A stretch of DNA of 8,233 nt, from the NCBI GenBank assembly GCA_017620315.1, contig JAFZQQ010000453.1:1-8233 (forward strand), written 5' to 3'. Both the position numbers and the translations under genes were made by a program. The stretch is from Oscillospiraceae bacterium. GTDB lineage: Bacteria > Bacillota > Clostridia > Oscillospirales > Oscillospiraceae. The notes below the pieces were generated by a model, which saw only the letters and a program-made list of their open reading frames with translations, was not told the origin of the DNA and made no database searches. Positions 1 to 5,563 of this stretch are shown one piece after another. Numbering within the stretch: position 1 is the stretch's first letter; every line of letters starts with the position of its first letter.

Positions 1-108
1 AAAACTCTTGATGAATTTGTAGAAATGTTTGCAGAATTGTTCGATGAAACAGATTCGAACGTTTTTTCTCCTGATACCGATTATCGTGAACTTGACGAAT
101 GGTCTTCG

Positions 109-348
109 TTAATTGGACTTCACCGTCGCGCCGGAGGCAAGGCCTGTAAAGATGCCGATGACCATATTGATGATGACCGCGGGGCTGCCGCCTACTGCGG
201 CGAGCGCCTCATGGCCGACGATACGCCCGACGACGATCGCGTCGACCGTGTTGTAAAGCTGCTGGAACAGCATCCCGAAGAGGATCGGGAAAAAGAATCG
301 GAGCAGCGACTTGACGATGCTGCCCTGAGTCAGATCGTTTTTCTCCAA
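109..348 (-). pseudogene. MATE family efflux transporter, N-terminal fragment
   Basis: This encodes the first ~76 residues of a multidrug and toxic compound extrusion (MATE) transporter, an inner-membrane cation-coupled exporter. It shows the usual NDLTQGS start, a first membrane helix (RFFFPILFGMLFQQLYN), the family signature D-x-IVVGR-x-VG followed by LAAVG, and a second helix ending GLASGATV. The frame then runs through KSN into a stop at 109-111, exactly where the acyl carrier fragment begins on the other strand. A full MATE protein is about 450 residues, so over 80% is absent. I place the start at the TTG at 346-348, because family members begin just before NDLT and a GGGGTG sequence lies 8 nt upstream. 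The frame also allows an ATG at 409-411, which would add 21 residues without family similarity. It is divergent from the flavodoxin-type gene and as it stands cannot make a functional transporter. Confidence 0.8.
117..123. other. Sequence junction breaking two genes
   Basis: The acyl carrier protein homology (plus strand) ends at the Leu codon at 118-120. The MATE homology (minus strand) ends at the Val codon at 121-123. Base composition changes at the same place, from about 35% GC to clearly GC-rich DNA. No insertion-sequence end, target duplication or att-like repeat is visible, although only one side is long enough to inspect. Confidence 0.7.
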
Positions 349-451
349 AGCGATGACACCCCAAATAAAATGATAGCGTTTCAAAAGCCCCGTGTTTCCA
401 CAATCTAACACACTTCCGGGCGCTTTGCAACAGCCACTTTATACAAATAGT

Positions 452-479
452 TTGCTATTGCGTTTTCATTTGATATAAT
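452..479 (+). promoter_or_regulatory. Sigma-70/SigA-type promoter with extended -10
   Basis: A perfect TATAAT at 474-479 is preceded by TG one base upstream (471-472), which gives an extended -10. A TTGCTA -35 element lies at 452-457 with a 16-bp spacer. The surrounding DNA is AT-rich within otherwise GC-rich sequence. Transcription would begin near 486, about 40 nt before the ATG of the flavodoxin-type gene. No clear operator repeat overlaps it. Confidence 0.75.
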
Positions 480-524
480 ATCCGCAAAAGGCGCAAAAGC
501 AAATCCTTTCAGGGAGGTTGAAAA

Positions 525-1895
525 ATGAACATTCTCGTGATTTCGGGCAGTCCCAAGGGCGAGGAGAGCATCACGCTCCAGACCGCGCTGTATCTTGAAT
601 GTCTGCATCCGGAGCACAGCTTTCGTTATATCCACGCCGGCAGGACTTACCGCTCGCTTGAACGGGACTTCTCCCCCGCCGCGCGCGAGCTTGACCGGGC
701 CGATCTGCTGCTGTTCGTCTACCCGGTCTACACCTTTCTTGTGCCGAGCCAGCTGCACCGCTTCATAGAGCTTTTGAAGGCAAGCGGCGTCGAGGTGCGC
801 GGCAAGTACGCGACGCAGCTCACGACCTCGAAGCACTTTTACGACGTCACGGCGCACGCCTTTATCCGTGAAAACTGTCAGGATCTCGGTCTGCGGTTCA
901 TCAACGGGCTCTCCGCCGACATGGAGGATCTTCTGCACGAAAAGGGCCGCCGGGAGGCGGAGGCGTTTTTCGGCTTCGTGACGCACTGCATATCGCTTGG
1001 GCTTTTCGAGGCTCCGCCCGCTGCGCTTCCCCCGGCGGAGCGAAAGCCGGCCACTCCCCTCACCTCCGTGGGCGCGAAGAGCGGGCGGATCGCCATCGTC
1101 GCCGATCTCGCTCCGGACGACGACCGGCTCGCCGCGATGATAGACCGCTTCCGCGCGGCGTCGCCGCTCGACACCTCGCTGATCAATCTGCGCGAGTTTC
1201 CGTTCAAGGGCGGGTGCCTCAGCTGCTTCCACTGCGCTTCCGATGGCAAATGCGTCTACACCGACGGCTTTGAGGAGCTGCTGAGAAGCCGGATACAGAC
1301 CGCGGACGCGATCGTTCTCGCGTTCACGATACGCGACCACTCGATGGGCAGCCTGTTCAAGACCTACGACGACAGGCAGTTCTGCAACGGCCACCGCAGC
1401 GTGACGATGGGCATGCCCTTCGGCTACATCGTCAGCGGCGACTACAGCCGCGAGGCGAACCTCAGAATGGTAGTCGAGGCGCGCGCCGAGACCGGCGGGA
1501 ACTTTCTTGCAGGCGTCGCGACCGATGAGACTGACCCCGACCGCGAGATAGACGCTCTGGCGCAAAAGCTGGATTACGCGGTCAGAAACCGCTATGTGCA
1601 GCCCGCCAACTTCTACGGCGTCGGCGGGATGAAGATATTCCGCGACCTCATCTGGCAGATGCAGGGTCTGATGCGCGAGGATCACCGCTTCTACAAGGCG
1701 CACGGGCAGTACGACTTCCCGCAGAAGCGCCGCGGCACAATGCTCGCGATGTACCTCGTCGGCGCGATGGCGTCGAACCCGAAGCTCCGGGACAAGATGG
1801 GCGGAAAAATGACTGAGGGGATGCTGATGCCCTATAAAAGCGTCATCAAAAAAGCGAAAAGAAAAAGCAGGCATATAATGTCAGGGCGGGGCTAA
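525..1895 (+). CDS. Double-flavodoxin NAD(P)H-dependent oxidoreductase with iron-sulfur flavoprotein motif
   Basis: This is a 456-residue cytoplasmic protein, probably a redox flavoprotein; its substrate cannot be read from the sequence. Residues 1-160 form a flavodoxin-like/FMN-reductase half: beta-strand MNILVISGSPKG with the flavin phosphate-binding loop at 7-16, then LLLFVYPVY-x-F-x-VPSQL at 61-76. A Pro/Ala-rich linker (163-180) leads to a second half (about 187-360) that starts with a similar strand (RIAIVADLAP) but lacks the SGSP loop. It carries C-x2-C-x2-C-x5-C at 231-243, the spacing known to bind [4Fe-4S] in iron-sulfur flavoproteins (Isf family). The tail (about 360-456) is basic and ends KKAKRKSRH. 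The start is supported by AGGGAGG at 511-517, 7 nt from the ATG, and by the promoter at 452-479. The gene appears monocistronic and divergent from the MATE fragment. The fold assignment is fairly secure; the reaction is inferred. Confidence 0.85.
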   Translation: MNILVISGSPKGEESITLQTALYLECLHPEHSFRYIHAGRTYRSLERDFSPAARELDRADLLLFVYPVYTFLVPSQLHRFIELLKASGVEVRGKYATQLTTSKHFYDVTAHAFIRENCQDLGLRFINGLSADMEDLLHEKGRREAEAFFGFVTHCISLGLFEAPPAALPPAERKPATPLTSVGAKSGRIAIVADLAPDDDRLAAMIDRFRAASPLDTSLINLREFPFKGGCLSCFHCASDGKCVYTDGFEELLRSRIQTADAIVLAFTIRDHSMGSLFKTYDDRQFCNGHRSVTMGMPFGYIVSGDYSREANLRMVVEARAETGGNFLAGVATDETDPDREIDALAQKLDYAVRNRYVQPANFYGVGGMKIFRDLIWQMQGLMREDHRFYKAHGQYDFPQKRRGTMLAMYLVGAMASNPKLRDKMGGKMTEGMLMPYKSVIKKAKRKSRHIMSGRG

Positions 1896-1911
1896 AAACA
1901 GCCTCGCCCTG
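1882..1911 (+). terminator. Hairpin terminator between convergent genes
   Basis: A 12-bp stem (1882-1893 with 1900-1911, one G-T wobble, otherwise perfect) closes a 6-base AAAAAC loop. The TAA stop of the oxidoreductase gene (1893-1895) lies partly in the stem and partly in the loop. The rightward flank is TTGTTATG, only moderately U-rich. On the minus strand the flank is ACATTATATG, with no U-tract. It probably ends the rightward transcript and may help end the converging secreted-protein operon, whose stop is only 17 bp away. Confidence 0.65.
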
Positions 1912-1927
1912 TTGTTATGCTCCGGCG

Positions 1928-2152
1928 TTACGCTTTGCCGCTCCACGCCCTGCACAGCGGCGCGAAGCTCGTCTTGTTCACAAGCATGAGCTTATATTTG
2001 CAGCCCGACTCCTTAGTCAGCCCGGTCTCGACCTCATTGCCACTGTACGCCGAGCTGATGGTAACGGTTTTGATCTCCGCCAGTTTTCCGCTCGCGTCAT
2101 AGCGCGCGGCGATAAGCATGGCGTCCTTCGGCGCGGTGACGGTCGCCTTGAA
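1928..2152 (-). repeat. Shared C-terminal domain, copy 3
   Basis: Last ~74 residues of the 698-residue protein: AP-x-DAMLIAARYD, then an IKTVTIS strand, then YKLMLVNKTSFAPLCRAW and a short tail (SGKA). This is the most divergent of the three copies; its central loop is a few residues longer and contains an extra Cys before YKLML. Confidence 0.85.
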
Positions 2153-4024
2153 CGTGTCTCCGTCAAAGTACCCGCCCGCGTGCGCGGTGGTGTAACGGTT
2201 GCCGAAGGAGCCGTTATCCCCGATCCAGACGTGTGAGCCGTAGGACTCCATGTTCATCGCGCCCGTCATGACCCGGGAACCGCTGTTCGCAACGAGCAGG
2301 ATGTGCATGTACCGTTCGATGCAGCCGCTGGATAAGCCCGTGACGTTGTCCGGGAGGTAAATCGTGACGTCGTTGCATCTGTGCACGAAGTAGGACGGCA
2401 GCTCCAGCTCATTGCTGCCCGGCTGGATCACCAGCTCGCGCAGGCCGAAGCAGCGGTCGAAGCTGCCGAGCTTTTTCACGTTTGCCGGGATGACGACCTT
2501 GTTGATAAGATAGGTGTCGCCAAAGCCGCTGACCTGTTGTATCGAATCCACAAAGTCCGGGATCGTCACGGTACCGCCGTCGCCGACGTACCTGACGCAG
2601 TGCAGGACGCCGTCTCCGTTGTCATAAAGCTCGAAGTCGGGGTAGTTCTCATAGTAGAAATACCCCTGCTTCGCCCGAAGCGTCGCCTCCGTGACCGAGC
2701 CGGGATTGACAAGCGCCTTTACATTCTCCATCGCGCCGTAGCCGTCAAACTCAGTGATGTTGTCTGGCAAATGGAGAACGAGCCTGTCGTTCTTCGGTGA
2801 AGCGTCCCGATCGAACCGGGTCAGCGAGGAGGGGATGTTCATGGTTTCAAGGCTGTCGCAGTCCTTAAACGCGTCGTACTGGATCGTACTCAGCCCTTCG
2901 GGCAGCTCGACCTCCGTGACGAACCGGCAGCCCTCAAAGGCGCCTGCCGGAATATAGAAGGTGCCCTGCGCGACCACGATCTTTTTGATCATGTTGCGGA
3001 AGGGCCGCCAATAACAGTCGACATAGGACGCGGGCATTGAAAACTCACCGGAGAAGCTTACTTCCAGGGTGCCTTTCTCATCGATGATCCACGCTACATA
3101 ACCCTTATCATAGTTTCCGCGTTCACTTTTTACAAAGGGGGGCGGCGCGGCGGACGGCTCGACGATGTCGAAGACCACCTCTTTGTCGTACTCGAAGTTG
3201 CCGATGCCGGTGATGGTCGCCCGAATGTTGCTGCCGACCTCGGTGTTGTTTCCGTCCGGATAGGTCACCGTATAGTCCCTGCCCTCGACCAGCGTCTCTC
3301 CGGTCAGCTTCCAGCGGATGCTGATATTCGGGGATACGGGTTTGCCGGTATAGAGCACAGCCTTGTCATAGCTGAGAACAAAATCATGCTGGAATTCCAG
3401 CGGCATACGGCTGACCGTGAACTCCTGTGTTCTCGTGCCGGTGAAGTTGCCCCTGCCCGCTATGGTGACGGTCGCGGTACCTGCGTTCACATTGTTGGCG
3501 TAGCCGACGACCTCAAAGTCCACGCCCTCGACCATAGGAGCTTCCTGCTGATAGGAATTCTCGTCGTAGTAGTAATAGTACGGAATGACGGCGGGCTCCT
3601 GCGCCTTGCCGGTGTAGTACATGCTCTCGTTGTAATAGCCGTAGCTGCCGCCGTATTCCCTTCGGCTCATGACGAGACGCACATCGACGCTTCCGCTGTC
3701 CATCTCTATTGGTGCGATCGTGAACGTCCGCGTCGCGGCACCGGAGAAGCCGCTGCCCGTACCGGTAACAACGACGGCGGCACTGCCTGCTTTCACGTTG
3801 TCCGCATAGGAAACGGTGTAGTCCGTCCCCGCGCCGAGTGTACGCCCGTCATATCTTACGGTGACCTTGGGTTTAATCTCGCTGCCGTTGAAGGTATACT
3901 CGGACTTATCCAGCGTGACCTCAGCGTCACTCAAGTCCTTCGGCGCGTCCGCCAGCGCCGCCGCGCTCAGCAGCGTCAGGCACATCACGAGCGTCATCAG
4001 GAATGCGGATATCCTTCTTCTCAT
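1928..4024 (-). CDS. Secreted protein with Ig-like repeats, BspA-type LRRs and shared C-terminal domain
   Basis: This 698-residue exported protein is the last gene of a three-gene operon, 19 bp after its neighbour. A signal peptide occupies residues 1-25: basic MRRR, hydrophobic core FLMTLVMCLTLL, AAALA cleavage site. Next come three Ig-like repeats (about 32-105, 135-204, 215-288) of the type G-x-DY-x-V-x-Y-x-NN-x-AG with TGxGxF and a closing FT[IV] strand. A leucine-rich region of the BspA/LRR_5 kind follows (about 313-580), with units such as IPAGAFEGC and LPDNIT. It ends with the ~70-residue domain shared by all three proteins (625-698), finishing APLCRAW. The start is the ATG at 4022-4024, chosen because AGGGGTGA lies just upstream and the signal peptide begins there; an in-frame ATG at 4037-4039 would bury that site. 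Such proteins usually serve in surface binding or adhesion, and no catalytic residues were recognised. No LPXTG or SLH anchor is seen. Confidence 0.85.
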   Translation of the reverse strand: MRRRISAFLMTLVMCLTLLSAAALADAPKDLSDAEVTLDKSEYTFNGSEIKPKVTVRYDGRTLGAGTDYTVSYADNVKAGSAAVVVTGTGSGFSGAATRTFTIAPIEMDSGSVDVRLVMSRREYGGSYGYYNESMYYTGKAQEPAVIPYYYYYDENSYQQEAPMVEGVDFEVVGYANNVNAGTATVTIAGRGNFTGTRTQEFTVSRMPLEFQHDFVLSYDKAVLYTGKPVSPNISIRWKLTGETLVEGRDYTVTYPDGNNTEVGSNIRATITGIGNFEYDKEVVFDIVEPSAAPPPFVKSERGNYDKGYVAWIIDEKGTLEVSFSGEFSMPASYVDCYWRPFRNMIKKIVVAQGTFYIPAGAFEGCRFVTEVELPEGLSTIQYDAFKDCDSLETMNIPSSLTRFDRDASPKNDRLVLHLPDNITEFDGYGAMENVKALVNPGSVTEATLRAKQGYFYYENYPDFELYDNGDGVLHCVRYVGDGGTVTIPDFVDSIQQVSGFGDTYLINKVVIPANVKKLGSFDRCFGLRELVIQPGSNELELPSYFVHRCNDVTIYLPDNVTGLSSGCIERYMHILLVANSGSRVMTGAMNMESYGSHVWIGDNGSFGNRYTTAHAGGYFDGDTFKATVTAPKDAMLIAARYDASGKLAEIKTVTISSAYSGNEVETGLTKESGCKYKLMLVNKTSFAPLCRAWSGKA
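2285..3088 (-). repeat. BspA-type leucine-rich repeat region
   Basis: Within the 698-residue protein this stretch codes for irregular leucine-rich units of the LRR_5 type. They have alternating AF-x-x-C and LP-x-x-[IVL]-x-x-[IL] elements (GAFEGC then LPEGLSTI; AFKDC then IPSSLTRF; LPDNITEF; IPANVKKLG; LPDNVTGLS). The central part is degenerate, so the repeat count is uncertain. In characterised bacteria such regions bind host or bacterial surface proteins. Confidence 0.65.
3161..3931 (-). repeat. Three Ig-like surface-protein repeats
   Basis: Three successive units of about 70-75 residues each contain a YTG-K or equivalent opening, a G-x-DY-x-V-x-Y turn, a TGxGxF motif and a terminal FT[IV] or VFDIV strand. 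They match the Ig-like repeats widespread in secreted Clostridia proteins. The second unit carries a Tyr-rich insertion (five consecutive Tyr around 3570-3590). Confidence 0.65.
3950..4024 (-). repeat. Conserved signal-peptide coding repeat, copy 2
   Basis: This encodes the signal peptide of the 698-residue protein and closely matches the segment at 5250-5327 at DNA level. Long shared blocks include GTCAGGCACATCA (plus-strand reading) and CATATG at the start codon. At protein level both read RISAFL-x-x-L-x-MCLTLL-x-AAA. Confidence 0.75.
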
Positions 4025-4028
4025 ATGC

Positions 4029-4036
4029 TCACCCCT
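4029..4036 (-). promoter_or_regulatory. Ribosome binding site deciding the start of the LRR protein gene
   Basis: AGGGGTGA on the minus strand, with its AGGGG core 7 nt before the ATG at 4022-4024. It overlaps the reading frame from the more upstream ATG (4037-4039), so the downstream start is preferred. Confidence 0.75.
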
Positions 4037-4043
4037 CATCTGA

Positions 4044-4259
4044 TTATCCGTTGTTCGTCCACGCCCTGCACAGCGGCGCGTACGTCGTTTTGTCCACCAG
4101 CATAAGTCTGAACTCCGTGCCGGTGCCCTGCATCGTCAGCGTGCCGCTCGCGTCGCTGCCGACGTCGACCGTCTGCACATCGGACATCGTTCCATCTTCG
4201 TCATAACACGCGGCAATCAGCAGTGCGTTCGCGGGGACGTTCGCGATTCGCCACGTGAC
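4044..4259 (-). repeat. Shared C-terminal domain, copy 2
   Basis: Last ~71 residues of the 427-residue protein: VPANALLIAACYDEDG, VQTVDVG, GTLTMQGTGTEFRLMLVD, KTTYAPLCRAW, tail TNNG. It is clearly related to copy 1 at DNA level as well, for instance through GTGCCG, CATCGT and GCGTGCC blocks in the same order on the plus strand. Confidence 0.85.
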
Positions 4260-5327
4260 GGTCTGATCGGTCACGCTGCTTTCGGCGAGCGACGGGGCGC
4301 TTGTGCTCCGGATGCGCCATCTGTAAAGATTCGAGTTCCCCGCCGCCCAGTCTGTCTGGCCGCTGTACTCCTCAATTTGACTCTCGTCGACGGTGACGAC
4401 GTCGGCATAGCAGACAAAGATGCTTCCGTCCTCATCACTGCTCTTTGTCAGGTTTTCGTCCGTGATCGCATCCTTTGCGATCTCGGTATATGTGCCGCCC
4501 GATTTGATATAATACGTGAAATCGTCGCTCAAGGTTGACGCGGTCCAGCTTCCGCCGTCGTTTATATGCCAATATCTGTCACGATAGAGCAGACTCGGGT
4601 CGGCGTCGAAGTAACCGCCTTCCAGCGTCAAATGGAACCCGCAGCACCAATACTGAGGGGCCCGAACCTGGATCCCGTTTGCTTCGCTCCAGGCAAGACA
4701 GGCGTCGCCGGAAACGGTCACGGCAACATCTTCATATCCGTTGTTGTCGAACATATCCAGACACATAACGCCGCCGCTGATGTTATACGTGCCGCCGTCC
4801 GTGATCAGAGCATGGACGGCGCCGCCGCTGATGTTGACGGTTCCCGCGTAGGCGTCAAGCGTTTCGACGGAACCGCCGTCACTGACGGTAACGGCAGCGT
4901 CATAGATATACAGATCCGCCTCCAATGTGCCGCCGATCACCAGAGTGCCTTCGCTCGGTAAGGAGGATGAAGTATCATTCCACAAGTCGATCGCGGGGTA
5001 AGCGTTTAACGATTCGCCTTTGGTGATCTTCGACCCGCTTTCCAGCGTCAGCGTATAATTGTTGAGAAAGAGGTTGATGCTGTCGTTCAGCGTCAGCGTT
5101 GTCCCGCTGCCGACGGTCACATCCTGCAGAAGCTTTACACCCGCGTACATTCCCGCCTGATTTGCCGCCGCAAGCGCCTCCGCCAGCGAAGCGTACGTCC
5201 CGATCCGCGTTTGCATATCCGGGCTCCATACCTCCGCCGCGTCTCCCTCCGCCCGCGCCGCCGCGGGCAGCAGTGTCAGGCACATCATAAGCGCCGTCAG
5301 GAACGCGGAAATGCGTTTCGTTTTCAT
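4044..5327 (-). CDS. Secreted beta-helix-like protein with shared C-terminal domain
   Basis: This 427-residue exported protein is the middle gene of the operon. Its signal peptide is residues 1-26 (MKTKRISAFL start, MMCLTLL core, AAARA cleavage). Residues about 44-75 hold a YASLAEALAAANQAG helix followed by VKLLQDVTVGSG, a pairing that often opens right-handed beta-helix regions in gut Firmicutes surface proteins. Residues about 75-240 are rich in short beta-strand rungs with Gly turns (GTLVIGGTLEADLYIYDAAV, VSDGGSVETL, GTVNISGGAV, GTYNISGGVM), consistent with a short beta-helix. The linker after 255 is unrecognised. The last ~70 residues are the domain shared with both neighbours, ending APLCRAW. 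The ATG at 5325-5327 is chosen because AAGGAGG lies 6 nt upstream and the signal peptide starts there. No polysaccharide-lyase catalytic signature was seen, so binding or structural roles seem likelier than catalysis; this is inference. Confidence 0.85.
   Translation of the reverse strand: MKTKRISAFLTALMMCLTLLPAAARAEGDAAEVWSPDMQTRIGTYASLAEALAAANQAGMYAGVKLLQDVTVGSGTTLTLNDSINLFLNNYTLTLESGSKITKGESLNAYPAIDLWNDTSSSLPSEGTLVIGGTLEADLYIYDAAVTVSDGGSVETLDAYAGTVNISGGAVHALITDGGTYNISGGVMCLDMFDNNGYEDVAVTVSGDACLAWSEANGIQVRAPQYWCCGFHLTLEGGYFDADPSLLYRDRYWHINDGGSWTASTLSDDFTYYIKSGGTYTEIAKDAITDENLTKSSDEDGSIFVCYADVVTVDESQIEEYSGQTDWAAGNSNLYRWRIRSTSAPSLAESSVTDQTVTWRIANVPANALLIAACYDEDGTMSDVQTVDVGSDASGTLTMQGTGTEFRLMLVDKTTYAPLCRAWTNNG
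5250..5327 (-). repeat. Conserved signal-peptide coding repeat, copy 1
   Basis: This encodes the signal peptide of the 427-residue protein and is the closest visible relative of the segment at 3950-4024. Similarity falls away right after the cleavage site in both genes. That pattern fits duplication or gene conversion of the 5' ends. The corresponding end of the first operon gene lies outside the window. Confidence 0.75.
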
Positions 5328-5333
5328 ATGCTG

Positions 5334-5340
5334 CCTCCTT
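5334..5340 (-). promoter_or_regulatory. Ribosome binding site deciding the start of the beta-helix protein gene
   Basis: AAGGAGG on the minus strand, 6 nt from the ATG at 5325-5327. It sits in the 23-bp gap after the stop of the upstream gene and supports translation as part of one operon mRNA. Confidence 0.8.
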
Positions 5341-5350
5341 ACTGTCCGCC

Positions 5351-5563
5351 TCAGCCCTTCCACGCCGCGCACAGCGGGGCGTAGGTCTTCTTGTTCACCA
5401 GCATGAGCCTGTAGTCCGTGCCGCTGCCGGACATCGTGAGCGTGCCCTTTGCGTCGCCCTCGGAGAGCGTGATCGTCTGCACGGACGTCAACATGCCTTT
5501 CGCGTTGTAACGCGCGGCGATCAGCATCGCGTTCGCGGGGGCGTTCTTCACGGTGTAGGTGAG
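5351..5563 (-). repeat. Shared C-terminal domain, copy 1
   Basis: Last ~70 residues of the large first protein: APANAMLIAARYNAKG, VQTITLS, GTLTMSGSGTDYRLMLVN, KKTYAPLCAAW, tail KG. It is closest to copy 2 in sequence and length. Confidence 0.85.

Larger units (their letters stand above)
1..408 (+). pseudogene. Acyl carrier protein, N-terminal fragment cut at a junction
   Basis: The frame is open from the first base. Its first ~40 residues (positions 1-120) resemble acyl carrier proteins of the kind found in polysaccharide or specialised acyl-transfer clusters: an acidic start (LDEFVEMFAELFDETD), then RELDEWSSL. In these proteins the EW-[DS]-SL motif holds the serine that receives phosphopantetheine; here it would be the second Ser of WSSL. 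After about position 120 the similarity stops. The frame then reads antisense through a MATE gene until the TAA at 406-408, so residues beyond ~40 are chance coding. An ACP is normally about 75-80 residues, so roughly half is missing. The true start probably lies at or just left of the window, although an ATG at 25 is also present. This part is about 35% GC, far below the rest of the window. The ACP identity is inferred from the motif and acidic helix only. Confidence 0.6.

Noticed and set aside
395..450. Possible leftward promoter for the MATE gene (TTGCAA with TAGATT on the minus strand, or a TATAAA near 438-443)
   Set aside because: The -10 candidate matches only four of six bases and the TATAAA has no convincing -35, so neither is strong enough to list.
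405..1874. Long open frame (489 codons) on the minus strand opposite the oxidoreductase
   Set aside because: It is antisense to a gene with clear family motifs, a promoter and a ribosome site. Its translation is Arg/Ala/Val/His-rich with no recognisable domain, as expected for the complement of GC-rich coding DNA.
3386..4105. Open frame of 239 codons on the plus strand
   Set aside because: It spans the boundary between two minus-strand secreted-protein genes, has no ribosome site that I can see and no recognisable motif; it is a complement shadow.
5328..5350. Internal promoters in the 23-bp and 19-bp gaps of the secreted-protein operon
   Set aside because: The gaps hold ribosome binding sites and stop codons only; no -35/-10 pair fits, so operon read-through is the simpler view.
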